Of a DNA stretch of 64,000 nucleotides, positions 33,833-41,940 are shown piece by piece. Positions within the stretch are counted from its first letter, which is position 1. Every line of letters starts with the position of its first letter. The notes beneath the pieces are model-generated. The model was not told the origin of the DNA and did not search any database. It was given only the letters and a program-made list of their open reading frames with translations. The translations under genes and the position numbers were made by a program. The DNA is from G963662655 sp963665015 (GTDB lineage: Bacteria; Cloacimonadota; Cloacimonadia; Cloacimonadales; JAIOQZ01): the NCBI GenBank assembly GCA_963665015.2, contig CAXXSY010000004.1:248001-312000 (forward strand). Reading direction: 5' to 3'.

Positions 33833-33852
33833 AATTCCGATTCATCGGAATT
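33833..33852. repeat. Intercistronic hairpin between the two dehydratase genes
   Basis: AATTCCGAT (33833-33841) is the exact inverse of ATCGGAATT (33844-33852). It may protect or process the mRNA. There is no T-run. Confidence 0.4.
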
Positions 33853-33867
33853 TATGTTAGTGGGCTT

Positions 33868-35664
33868 CTACAGCAGCCCACCGCGCTGATAGATTTCCAT
33901 CTGAACGTCATAGAACGGCGTGATCCGGATCGATTTGCCGTTTTCGATATTGGTCAGGGTGCCGGTCTCGAAATCGACCTTGATCCGGTCGCGGTCCTCG
34001 AGTCCGAGCGCTTCGATCGATTCGTAGGTCAGAACCGGGAACGCTGCGTTGATAGCGTTGCGCTCGTAGATCGCGCCGAACGAATTCGCCAGCACGGCCT
34101 GTACGCCCAGTGACTTGAAGCAATCCACCGCCTGCTGACGGGAGCTTCCCGCGCCGAAGTTTTTCGCGGTGATCACGATGTCGCCCGATTCGGCTCTCTT
34201 TGCGAAATCCTCCCAGCCTTCGAGGTTGTCGAAGGTGTATTGACCCATCTGCGCGATGTCGGTGATGGTCAGGTAGCGGTTGTGGTAGATCATGTCGGTG
34301 TCGATGTTGTCCTTCATGATCAGCCAGACCTTTCCTTCGATCACGGTCGGTTTCGCTTCGGACGCGGCTTTTTCGACTGCCGCGACTTCCGCTTTCTCAC
34401 GTGCTGTGAATGTGGCGGGATTGTCCGGGATGGCGTCCGGCGTGGTGATGTAACCAGCGACGGCGGTTGCGGCTACCACGGCGGGTGACGCCAGATAGAC
34501 CTTGCCCTTGCCCTGCTTGCCCGCGAAATTGCGGTTTCCGGTGCTGATGGTCACTTCACCCGGTCCGTTCTGACCGATCTGTCCTGCCGCGCATCCTGCG
34601 CAACCCGCGTTGCCGACCAGCGCGCCGGCGTCCTTGAATATCTTCAGGATGCCTTCTTCCATGCACTGGTTCCAGATGTCGTTGGTGGCGGGGACGATCT
34701 TGAGGACAACGCCCGGCGCGATTTTCCTGCCCTTGAGGACGTCCGCCGCAATGCGCATGTCCTCCATACGTCCGTTGGTGCAGCTTCCGATGAAGGCGGA
34801 ATCGATCTTCTCGTTGTTCGTCAGAGAAATCTTCACCGCGTCTTCGGGGTGCCCCGGACGGGCGGTCATGGGAACGAATTTCGAGATGTCGAGCGAGTGC
34901 TCGTTGTCGTACTTCGCGTCCTTGTCGGCGTAAACCGGCTCGAACGGCGTTTCTGTGCGTTCGTTGAAGTAATCGACGATCGCCGGACTCGGCGGGAAGA
35001 GTACGATGATCGCGCCCATCTCGGTTGCCATGGAGCTGATGGTGATGCGTTCGTCGAGAGTCATCTCATCGACTGCGTCGCCGTACATTTCGACCGCGTA
35101 GCCCAGCAGCGTGTTGGCTCCGAAATGCGCCAGCAGGTTGAGCACAATATCCTTGGCGTCGATGTTGTCGGGTCTCTTACCCGTAAAATTCAGCTTGATC
35201 GATGCGGGAACCTTGAACCACACCTTTCCGTGCGCCCAGGCAGCCGCGATGTCGCGGTCGCCCATGCCCTGACCGAACGCGCCCACCGCGCCGAGGATGT
35301 TGGCGTGGGAGTCGGTGGAAACGACGGTCGAACCGGGATAGGCGAGTCCCTTTTCGATGACGAGGTGGGTTCCGATACCGGCGTCGATATCATAGACCTT
35401 GATGTCGTTGTCGCGTGCGTAGAGTCGGCAATACTGCTGGTTGGCAGCGTATTTCTGATCGGAGCCTGTCGGATTGCAGTCGAACGTGAAGAAGGTTTTT
35501 TCAGGATCATCGACGGTCAGTCCGGCGTTTTCGAGGTTTTTCACCACGTTAGCGCCGCCGAAGTCGCGCGCGACACGTACGTCGATCACGATATCCACGA
35601 TGTCGCCCGGCTTGACCGCGCTCTTGCCCGCGTGTTTCGCGAGTATCTTTTCAATAATGGTCAT
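33868..35664 (-). CDS. Fused aconitase-superfamily dehydratase, divergent small domain
   Basis: The 598-aa fused large/small-subunit protein is only distantly similar to its neighbour. Fe-S ligands are Cys in GSCTNGR and NAGCAGCAAG. The small-domain loop reads NFGAGSSRQQA, so the usual GCGSSRExx is altered at two positions. The large domain has STDSHANILGAVGAFGQGMG. The divergence suggests that the two paralogues handle different substrates or different half-reactions, as homocitrate dehydratase and homoaconitate hydratase do in yeast. CAAGGAGAAACC precedes ATG 35664. It lies 87 bp before the second dehydratase gene and 86 bp after the HD gene. Confidence 0.87.
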   Translation of the reverse strand: MTIIEKILAKHAGKSAVKPGDIVDIVIDVRVARDFGGANVVKNLENAGLTVDDPEKTFFTFDCNPTGSDQKYAANQQYCRLYARDNDIKVYDIDAGIGTHLVIEKGLAYPGSTVVSTDSHANILGAVGAFGQGMGDRDIAAAWAHGKVWFKVPASIKLNFTGKRPDNIDAKDIVLNLLAHFGANTLLGYAVEMYGDAVDEMTLDERITISSMATEMGAIIVLFPPSPAIVDYFNERTETPFEPVYADKDAKYDNEHSLDISKFVPMTARPGHPEDAVKISLTNNEKIDSAFIGSCTNGRMEDMRIAADVLKGRKIAPGVVLKIVPATNDIWNQCMEEGILKIFKDAGALVGNAGCAGCAAGQIGQNGPGEVTISTGNRNFAGKQGKGKVYLASPAVVAATAVAGYITTPDAIPDNPATFTAREKAEVAAVEKAASEAKPTVIEGKVWLIMKDNIDTDMIYHNRYLTITDIAQMGQYTFDNLEGWEDFAKRAESGDIVITAKNFGAGSSRQQAVDCFKSLGVQAVLANSFGAIYERNAINAAFPVLTYESIEALGLEDRDRIKVDFETGTLTNIENGKSIRITPFYDVQMEIYQRGGLL

Positions 35665-35696
35665 GGTTTCTCCTTGTTTTCACCCCAGTTAATTGC

Positions 35697-35744
35697 GTAT
35701 TTTCAACATTCGGAAGAGCCTGCGGCACATTCGGAAGTTGAAAA
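35697..35744. repeat. ATTCGGAAG-bordered inverted element (short copy)
   Basis: TTTCAACATTCGGAAG (35701-35716) and CATTCGGAAGTTGAAAA (35728-35744) give inverted ends (TTTTCAAC/GTTGAAAA) and a direct ACATTCGGAAG repeat. A longer relative is at 54878-54962. Confidence 0.6.
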
Positions 35745-35750
35745 TGCGGG

Positions 35751-36320
35751 TTATTCCCCGATCAACAGGTCCTTGGTCATCATCACCATCGGATTGAAGG
35801 TCGCGAAATCCGCCTGATGGATCAGGACGGTTTCGATGCGTTGCGGACGTCCGTCACCTTCCTTGGCGTGGTTGCCGATGATGTTGACGATCTCGAGCGG
35901 CAGTCCGACGCGGTCCGCCAGAATCGCGCCCGAAATCGGATGGCGGGTGCATTTGCCGTTAAAACTCTTGCGATAGACGCCGTCTGCGAATTCGATCTCC
36001 TTGAGCTTGCCCACGTCGTGCAGAAGACCTCCTGCCAGCAGGTAGTCCATGTTGACGGTGAACGGTACCGAACGGTAGTTCTCGTGGATCGCCTTCGAGA
36101 GTCCCACGGCGCCTTCGGTGACAGCCATGGTATGTTCGATGAAGTTGATTCCTTTCGTCTCGGTCAGCAGCGTGAACGGAATTTTCTCGATGTCTTCCGG
36201 CTTCTCCCAGCCGCCTTCCTTTGCCGCGATGACGAAGCACTTGACGGTCTTCTCGCGGATATCGTCACTCTCGATCTTCGACAGCACCCTGTCGAATACT
36301 CTTCTGAAATATTTTTCCAT
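35751..36320 (-). CDS. HD-domain phosphohydrolase inside the operon
   Basis: The 189-aa protein carries the HD-superfamily metal ligands: His63, His101-Asp102 (LLHDVGKLKEIEF), His127 (TRHPIS), a His in GNHA and an Asp in HQADF. Members hydrolyse phosphoesters of nucleotides or second messengers; the substrate cannot be read here. AAAGGAGCATACA precedes ATG 36320. Possible frames further upstream start inside a repeat and are rejected. Its place between the dehydrogenase and the dehydratases suggests a regulatory or metabolite-repair role, which is inferred. Confidence 0.85.
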   Translation of the reverse strand: MEKYFRRVFDRVLSKIESDDIREKTVKCFVIAAKEGGWEKPEDIEKIPFTLLTETKGINFIEHTMAVTEGAVGLSKAIHENYRSVPFTVNMDYLLAGGLLHDVGKLKEIEFADGVYRKSFNGKCTRHPISGAILADRVGLPLEIVNIIGNHAKEGDGRPQRIETVLIHQADFATFNPMVMMTKDLLIGE

Positions 36321-36340
36321 TGTATGCTCCTTTATTGTTG

Positions 36341-36446
36341 CCCTCACCCCAACCCTCTCCCGCAAGCGGGCGAGGGAGTAAAGAGGAATAACCATTTCAC
36401 ATCGCGCGTTCCCTCGCCCGTTTGCGGGAGAGGGACAGGGTGAGGG
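36341..36446. repeat. Long inverted-repeat element of the CCCTCACCC family
   Basis: A 37-bp left arm (36341-36377, CCCTCACCCCAACCCTCTCC and on) and a 37-bp right arm (36410-36446) are inverted copies with about four mismatches around a 32-bp centre. Related sequences are at 50655-50719 and 59549-59685. It lies in the gap between the dehydrogenase and HD genes without breaking the operon order. Confidence 0.8.
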
Positions 36447-36503
36447 TCTCCATATGCACAGAGGGACTCTTTCGAGCCCCCCATTTATGCTGTAGTCAAA
36501 GAA

Positions 36504-37694
36504 CTATTTGAGTTTCGCGATGATGGCGTCGGTGACCTGCATGGTCGATGCGGCGCCGTGCTCGACGACGTCGGGCGAACCCTTCATCTTGAGCATGTCG
36601 TACGTGCGAACCTTGCCCTCTTCCACCACTTCCGCGATCGCGTTGCGGATGCGGGTCGCCTTCTCGGTCTCGCCGATGTGGTCGAGCATCATGCAGGCGG
36701 AGAGGATCATCGCCATCGGATTGACGATCGGTGTCTTGTATTCGGCATACTTCGGGGCGGAACCGTGGGTCGGTTCAAACACCGCCACTTCCTGACCGAT
36801 GTTGGCGCTGCAAGCGAAGCCGAGACCACCGACCAGCCCTGCGAAGCCGTCGGAGACGATGTCGCCGAACATATTGCCGGCGATCATGACGCCGTAGTCT
36901 TCCGGGTTCTTGGTCAGCCACATCATCTGCGCGTCGATGTTGGTGTTCCAGAGCGCGATATGCGGGTATTCCTTCTGGATTTCTTTGCTGAGCGCGAGCA
37001 TCATACCGGATGTTTCACGGATCACGTTCGGCTTCTCGCAAAGCGTGACCGACTTGTATCCGAACTTATCGGCGTGCTCGAACGCAGCGCGGATTATCCT
37101 TTCGGAATACTTACGTGTGAAGATACGGGTGGATACGGCCAGCTCTTCACGCGGACACCACGAAAAATTCTTTTTAAACTTGGGATGGGTCATCAGCGCA
37201 TTGTAAACCTGATCGTCCGGGTTGGTCCACTCGACGCCTCCGTAGAGACCTTCGGTATTCTGGCGGAAGATCGCCACATCGACTTCCGGCTCTTCGATAG
37301 TGTTGTTCGCACCCTTGCGGATGAAGTTGAGCGGGTTGCCCTTGAAGGTCTTGCACGGACGCAGGCAGATGTCCAGTCCGAAGTGCTGACGCAGTCCCAC
37401 GATGGGGCTGTAATAGACGTAACCTTTGTCCTGAAGCTCGGGGGCGAGTTCCTTCGCCGCATCCGATTTCGGTTTTGACGTGATCGCGCCAAAGAGGCTG
37501 ATCTTGTGCTCCGTGAGCAGGTCGATGGTGCGTTGCGGAAGAGGATTGCCTTCCTTGCACCAGAATTCCCAGCCGATGTCGGCGTGGACGTACGACGCGC
37601 GGAAATCCGCCGCTTCGAGTACGCGGATCGCTTCCGGCAGTACGGTTTTGCCGATGCCGTCGCCAGGCATCAGAACGATTGTCATGTTCGCCAT
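36504..37694 (-). CDS. Isocitrate/homoisocitrate-type decarboxylating dehydrogenase
   Basis: The 396-aa protein belongs to the isocitrate/isopropylmalate dehydrogenase family: MPGDGIGKTVLPEAIRVLEA at the N terminus, FRQNTEGLYGGVEW in the substrate region, NMFGDIVSDGFAGLVGGLG for metal binding and FEPTHGSAPKYA for the cofactor. RQNTEGLYGG resembles isocitrate and homoisocitrate dehydrogenases more than isopropylmalate dehydrogenases. Reaction: NAD(P)-linked oxidative decarboxylation of (homo)isocitrate to the 2-oxoacid, or the reverse carboxylation. GGAGGAAACT precedes ATG 37694. The saccharopine genes upstream favour C7 (homoisocitrate) chemistry, but isocitrate cannot be excluded. Confidence 0.88.
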   Translation of the reverse strand: MANMTIVLMPGDGIGKTVLPEAIRVLEAADFRASYVHADIGWEFWCKEGNPLPQRTIDLLTEHKISLFGAITSKPKSDAAKELAPELQDKGYVYYSPIVGLRQHFGLDICLRPCKTFKGNPLNFIRKGANNTIEEPEVDVAIFRQNTEGLYGGVEWTNPDDQVYNALMTHPKFKKNFSWCPREELAVSTRIFTRKYSERIIRAAFEHADKFGYKSVTLCEKPNVIRETSGMMLALSKEIQKEYPHIALWNTNIDAQMMWLTKNPEDYGVMIAGNMFGDIVSDGFAGLVGGLGFACSANIGQEVAVFEPTHGSAPKYAEYKTPIVNPMAMILSACMMLDHIGETEKATRIRNAIAEVVEEGKVRTYDMLKMKGSPDVVEHGAASTMQVTDAIIAKLK

Positions 37695-37740
37695 AGTTTC
37701 CTCCGTTTTCTTCCTTATTCTAACTTCTATCTTCTTGATT

Positions 37741-39324
37741 CTAAAGCACTTCTCTGACTACGTCTATCACGGTGCCATCGACCCACTTGATCGCGGCGAT
37801 GACCTTCTGTCCGATAGTCGGTTTCTCCGCCTTGCCGCAGATCGCCTCGGCTTCGTCCTTCAGTTCCTGGATGGTCTTGATGGGAAGCCCGGAGTCCTTC
37901 GTCGCTTCGATGAGGTCGGTGCGTCGCGGGTTGATCGCGATACCGCGTTCGGTGACGATGATGTCGATCAGCTCGCCCGGTCCGCAGATGGTAGTAACCT
38001 CGTCGCGAATGACGGGGATGCGGTCGCGGAACAGCGGGATGGGCAGGATCACGTTCTTGCTGAAGAGGCAGTTCTGCCAGCCGCCGATGCCGTGCAGCAG
38101 GTAGCCGTCGGAGTGGGTGACCACGTTGGCGTTGAAGTTCACATCGACTTCGGTAGCGCCCAGGATCACGATATCCACCATACTGGCGAAGTTGCCCTTG
38201 CCGTGGTAGTTGTAGCTGGTGAAAGGACTCGTCCAGACGTGCGTCGGGTTCTCGCGCATGGAGCGGACGCCCTCGAGGTCGAAGGTCTGACCGTCCAAGA
38301 TGTGCGTGATGAGCCCCTCTTCGAGCATGTTGACCAGATACTTGTTGCTTCCGCCGCGCGCGAATCCGCCCTTCATCCCCTTCCGTTTCAGGATTTCGGA
38401 GAAGAAGATGCCGATCGAGAGCGCGGTTCCGCCGGCTCCCGCCTGGAAGCTGAAGCCGTCCTTGATCAGGCCTGCCGCTTCGCAGAATTTCGCGGTCAGC
38501 TCGGCGATGTAGAGCCTGTCCGGGCTGCGGGTGATCTGGGTGGTGCCGGAGACGATCTTCTCCGGGATGCCGACCTTGTCCATCTCGACCACGAAATCGA
38601 CGTAGTTGCCCTGAATCTGCCACGGTGTGCAGGGGAAGGGAACGAGGTTGTCGGTCACCACGACCACGCGATCCGCGTACTGAGAATCCGCCAGCGCGAA
38701 TCCGAGCAGACCGCACGCCGAATCGCCGGTGAGTGCGTTCGCGTTACCGAAGGCGTCTGCCGTCGGCGCTGCGATCACAGCGATATCGATATGGACTTCG
38801 CCGTCCTGCACCGCCTGATAGCGTCCGCCGTGCGAACGAAGAACGCCTGCGCCGCGCATCTTGCCCTGGGAGGCGAAACGTCCCAACGGACCGTTCATGC
38901 TGCCTTCGATGTGGTGGATCGTGCCGTCTTCCAGGTAAGGAAGCAGCTCGCTGTGGCAGGGGAACGAGGCGGACGGGAACCATACGAGGTCCTTGATACC
39001 CAGGTCGTGCGCCGCGTGGAACACCAGGTTGGCCACCAGATCGCCGTTGCGGAAATGGTGGTGCGTCGAGATGGTCATGCCGTCCTTGATGCCCGACTTG
39101 ACAAGCGATTCCTTGATGTCCTTGACGCGCTTGTCGCCGTCTGCGGGGTAGTCGATGCAGGTGGCGATGGGTGGTGCGGCCTTGCGACCGGTGGGCCGAT
39201 ACTTGCCCACGCCCATGAACGGGATCACCGGCTTGCCGTTTATCTCTTCCGGAATCATTCTTCCGACTGCGTTTTTCACTTCTTTACACATGGCTTTGTC
39301 CGCATTCTTGTCTGTTGATTTCAC
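37741..39324 (-). CDS. citF: Citrate lyase alpha subunit-like CoA/ACP transferase
   Basis: The 527-aa product matches CitF over its full length, for example PVIPFMGVGKYRPTGRKAAP near the N terminus, STHHHFRNGDLVANLVF, GGTALSIGIFFSEILK, and HGIGGWQNCLF followed by a C-terminal ERGIAINPRR. In citrate lyase this subunit exchanges the acetyl group on the carrier protein for the hydroxy-acid substrate. I take the GTG at 39324, preceded by CTGGAGGGAAGC and overlapping the stop of the CitD-CitE gene (GTGA). An ATG at 39291 lacks a good binding site. Substrate may be citrate, citramalate or, given the operon, homocitrate. Confidence 0.88.
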   Translation of the reverse strand: MKSTDKNADKAMCKEVKNAVGRMIPEEINGKPVIPFMGVGKYRPTGRKAAPPIATCIDYPADGDKRVKDIKESLVKSGIKDGMTISTHHHFRNGDLVANLVFHAAHDLGIKDLVWFPSASFPCHSELLPYLEDGTIHHIEGSMNGPLGRFASQGKMRGAGVLRSHGGRYQAVQDGEVHIDIAVIAAPTADAFGNANALTGDSACGLLGFALADSQYADRVVVVTDNLVPFPCTPWQIQGNYVDFVVEMDKVGIPEKIVSGTTQITRSPDRLYIAELTAKFCEAAGLIKDGFSFQAGAGGTALSIGIFFSEILKRKGMKGGFARGGSNKYLVNMLEEGLITHILDGQTFDLEGVRSMRENPTHVWTSPFTSYNYHGKGNFASMVDIVILGATEVDVNFNANVVTHSDGYLLHGIGGWQNCLFSKNVILPIPLFRDRIPVIRDEVTTICGPGELIDIIVTERGIAINPRRTDLIEATKDSGLPIKTIQELKDEAEAICGKAEKPTIGQKVIAAIKWVDGTVIDVVREVL

Positions 39325-40529
39325 GCTTCCCTCCAGTCCTCGGCGAGGATGCCCGATTTGATCGCCAGCGTGATCGTCTTATGCGCACGCTTGACCACCG
39401 GCGGATCGATCATCTTGGAGCCCAGCGCGACAACGCCGAGTCCCTTCTCTTCCGCTTCGTGGAACGCCACGACGATACGCTTCGCTTTGTCGATCTCCTT
39501 CTGCTCCGGCGCGTACGCCGCGTTGATCACCATGATCTGACGCGGGTGGATGCATCCCATTCCTTCGAAGCCGAGGGACTTTCCGAAGGTCGCGAACGCG
39601 GTCAGCCCGTCCATGTTGTCGATGTCGGAATAGACCGAGTCGATCGCCTGGATACCGGCAGCGCGCGCAGCGTTGACCAGCATGCACCGCGCGAAGTAGG
39701 TTTCTTTGCCCTCTTCGGTACGCTGTGTGCCGAGGTCGGCGGTGTAGTCTTCGAGGCCGATCGCCATCGCCACCACCTGCGGTGACGCGGACGCGATCTG
39801 ATACGCGTTCATTACGCCTTTCGCCGATTCGATGATGGGCATGATCCAGATATTCGACGCCTTCTCTTCATCCTTCTCGATGGCGTGGATTTTCGCCACC
39901 ACCTCTTGAATCTGAGCGGCTTCCTCGCACTTGGGAAGCAGGATCAGGTTCACGCCGTGCGGTACGACGAATTCGAGGTCTTCCAGTCCCATGGGGAGTT
40001 GGTTGATGCGCACCATGCGCTCCGCGCCGTAGAAATTGACGTTGCGCAGCGAATTGCGCACCACGAAACGGGCTTCGTATTTCTTGGGTGGCGCGACAGA
40101 GTCTTCGAGGTCGAGGATGATGCCGTCCGGCTGATGGATTCCGGCGTTGATCGCCAGCTTGGGCGTGTTGCCGGGAAGATAGAGCCTGGCGCGGCGGAAT
40201 TGATCGCGACGGGTTTTGTTCGTGTTTTGCGGAAGCGCGTCGAACAGGTATTCGTCCTTTGTGTCGATGCACTTCTTGATCGCGGCTTCGATGCGGGCGG
40301 CGATCACGTAATCGAGCGCGCCGGCGTCTTCGATCTTGAGGCTGGCGTTTTCGATCTTGTAGAAGTCCAGGACATCTTCCGCAAGCTTGTGAATCGACTT
40401 GCCGAAGAGCGCTTTGACCTTGCTTTCGATGACGATTTCACTGCCGCCGCTTTCTCTGACCTCGAGCGTGACACGGCAATCGGAACGGACACCGTCACCG
40501 AAATTGCCGATCGTGCAATGGTTTTCCAT
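39321..40529 (-). CDS. Fused citrate lyase acyl-carrier (CitD) and beta lyase (CitE) protein
   Basis: The 402-aa protein joins two usually separate subunits. Residues 1-90 resemble CitD, the acyl carrier: SDCRVTLEV with Ser16 at the prosthetic-group position, VKALFGKSI, and EDAGALDYVIAARIEAAI. Residues about 107-402 are CitE: RRARLYLPGNTPKLA, LDLEDSVAP, a VRIN strand, MPIIESAKGV, AIGLEDYTADLGT and GFEGMGCIHPRQI. The lyase part cleaves the acyl-carrier thioester. AAGGAGTTCC precedes the ATG. The genes for the citrate lyase ligase and prosthetic-group synthesis (citC, citX, citG) are not in the window. The end overlaps citF by 4 bp. Confidence 0.87.
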   Translation of the reverse strand: MENHCTIGNFGDGVRSDCRVTLEVRESGGSEIVIESKVKALFGKSIHKLAEDVLDFYKIENASLKIEDAGALDYVIAARIEAAIKKCIDTKDEYLFDALPQNTNKTRRDQFRRARLYLPGNTPKLAINAGIHQPDGIILDLEDSVAPPKKYEARFVVRNSLRNVNFYGAERMVRINQLPMGLEDLEFVVPHGVNLILLPKCEEAAQIQEVVAKIHAIEKDEEKASNIWIMPIIESAKGVMNAYQIASASPQVVAMAIGLEDYTADLGTQRTEEGKETYFARCMLVNAARAAGIQAIDSVYSDIDNMDGLTAFATFGKSLGFEGMGCIHPRQIMVINAAYAPEQKEIDKAKRIVVAFHEAEEKGLGVVALGSKMIDPPVVKRAHKTITLAIKSGILAEDWREA

Positions 40530-40539
40530 ACGGAACTCC

Positions 40540-41835
40540 TTATTTCAGGAACTTGCCGATGTATTGGTATTCGGGTTCCAGTTTTCCTTGATGGATAATG
40601 ATCGATTTCTTGATCGGGTAGGGCAGGCTCGACTGCTCGATGGGCTTTGACCAGTCGTTGTCCAGCATCGCCTTCATGAAGGGAAGAAGCGCTCGGGTAA
40701 AGCCGTCGGAGGATTCCATCGAGAATTCGCACGGCAGGTTATCGACCGCGCAGATGGTCACGCCGTCGCCCTTGTAGCCGTCTTCGAACTTGTCCTCGAT
40801 CCCGTTGTAGGTATAGACGGGGTTGTCCGGATAGGTGGCTTTCACGGTGGCTTCGATGGAGCCCTCGATATCGCAGGTGATGTCGCCGATGGCGATCATC
40901 TTACCGCCGTCTTTCTGGATTTCGGCGAGGTCGGACCTGGTCAGGAACACCGGATAGCCCGGCGCCCAGTAGATGGCGTTCATATAGACCGAGCAGTATT
41001 TCAGCAGGGGCTTGAGCTTCGATTCGTAGTCGGGACCGTTCTTGAAGTAGTCCAGAAGATCGAAGCTGCTGTCGTCCTTGCGCTGCACCAGATGTTTTTC
41101 CTTGAACACCGCGAGGTAGATGCGGTCGTTCTTGTATTCGGTATCGAGCTTGCCGAGGTCGTCCGGATCGATCTCTTCGATGGGCATCTTCGAGATGATT
41201 TCGCGGCAGCCGGATGCGACGTGTCCGTATCCGAGCTGGAAGATCACGAAGGGACCGAGCTCTTCGGGGAAGCCGTTGCGCTGAATCTCTTCGCCCAGTA
41301 CGCGAAGGTGCTCGACGGCGTCGCCGACGCGCTCGTATTCGAACGCGCGTTTGACTTCCGAGAGCGGTGTCTTCAGCCCGTAATGCTCTTCGAGGCGTCT
41401 TCCGATCGCCCACAGCGTATCGACCATGCCCGCGTTTCCGGCGAACTTGCCGAAGAAAACCAGCCGGCGATTCTGCTCGTCAACGATGCGCTCGTAGTCG
41501 AGGATGGAGCAACCCGCGTCCATGAACTCGCGCAGCATGGGCATGTTGTAATCCTGCCCCTTGATGATGTGGGAGAAGAACATGTGCGGTTTGCCGGGAA
41601 CCATGTCCGGAATCTTGATCTCTTTCACGCCGATGATGAGGTCGCAATCGGAGAGGTCGTCCGATATGGTCGCGCCTACGGCTTGGTATTGATTGTTTTT
41701 ATAGATGCGTAGTTCGGAGGGTTGCACGACAACGCCGTATCCCTGATCGATCAATTCTTTGACCGCATCCGGATTCAGCGGAACACGCGCTTCCCACTGG
41801 TTTTTCGTTTCTCTGAGTATTCCAAGTTTTCTCAT
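40540..41835 (-). CDS. Lysine-ketoglutarate reductase (saccharopine dehydrogenase, lysine-forming), AASS N-terminal half
   Basis: The 431-aa protein follows the N-terminal half of the eukaryotic bifunctional AASS: start GILRETKNQWEARVPLNPDA, FFSHIIKGQDYNMPML, DYERIVDEQNRRLVFFGKFAG, NAIYWAPGYPVFLTRSDL, IGDITCDIEGSIE, CAVDNLPCEFSMESSDGF, and a C-terminal LEPEYQYIGKFLK. Reaction: condensation of lysine and 2-oxoglutarate to saccharopine with NAD(P)H, or the reverse. It is cytosolic. GGAGTCAGTAC precedes the ATG. It lies directly after the gene for the other AASS half, so the two enzymes are split here as in yeast rather than fused as in animals. Confidence 0.92.
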   Translation of the reverse strand: MRKLGILRETKNQWEARVPLNPDAVKELIDQGYGVVVQPSELRIYKNNQYQAVGATISDDLSDCDLIIGVKEIKIPDMVPGKPHMFFSHIIKGQDYNMPMLREFMDAGCSILDYERIVDEQNRRLVFFGKFAGNAGMVDTLWAIGRRLEEHYGLKTPLSEVKRAFEYERVGDAVEHLRVLGEEIQRNGFPEELGPFVIFQLGYGHVASGCREIISKMPIEEIDPDDLGKLDTEYKNDRIYLAVFKEKHLVQRKDDSSFDLLDYFKNGPDYESKLKPLLKYCSVYMNAIYWAPGYPVFLTRSDLAEIQKDGGKMIAIGDITCDIEGSIEATVKATYPDNPVYTYNGIEDKFEDGYKGDGVTICAVDNLPCEFSMESSDGFTRALLPFMKAMLDNDWSKPIEQSSLPYPIKKSIIIHQGKLEPEYQYIGKFLK

Positions 41836-41878
41836 GTACTGACTCCACTATGTTACGAATTTTCACCCCATGGACAAT

Positions 41879-41910
41879 GTGCATCGCATGGCGGAAACCA
41901 CGCGATGCAC
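41879..41910. repeat. Intercistronic hairpin between saccharopine genes
   Basis: GTGCATCGC (41879-41887) pairs exactly with GCGATGCAC (41902-41910); an inner TGG/CCA pair can extend it. It lies between the stop of the first gene and the start of the second and could set the relative expression of the two enzymes. Confidence 0.5.
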
Positions 41911-41940
41911 GAAGTTTAGAAATATTTCAGGTCGATACGA

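Noticed and set aside
36321..36395. N-terminal extension of the HD protein by 25 codons
   Set aside because: The extension is encoded by the left arm of the repeat element and lacks homology; the ATG at 36320 has AAAGGAG upstream.
37480..39318. A 612-codon plus-strand frame opposite citF
   Set aside because: CitF is clearly encoded on the minus strand with a coupled start; the opposite frame has Arg/His/Val/Asp-rich text without domains or binding site.
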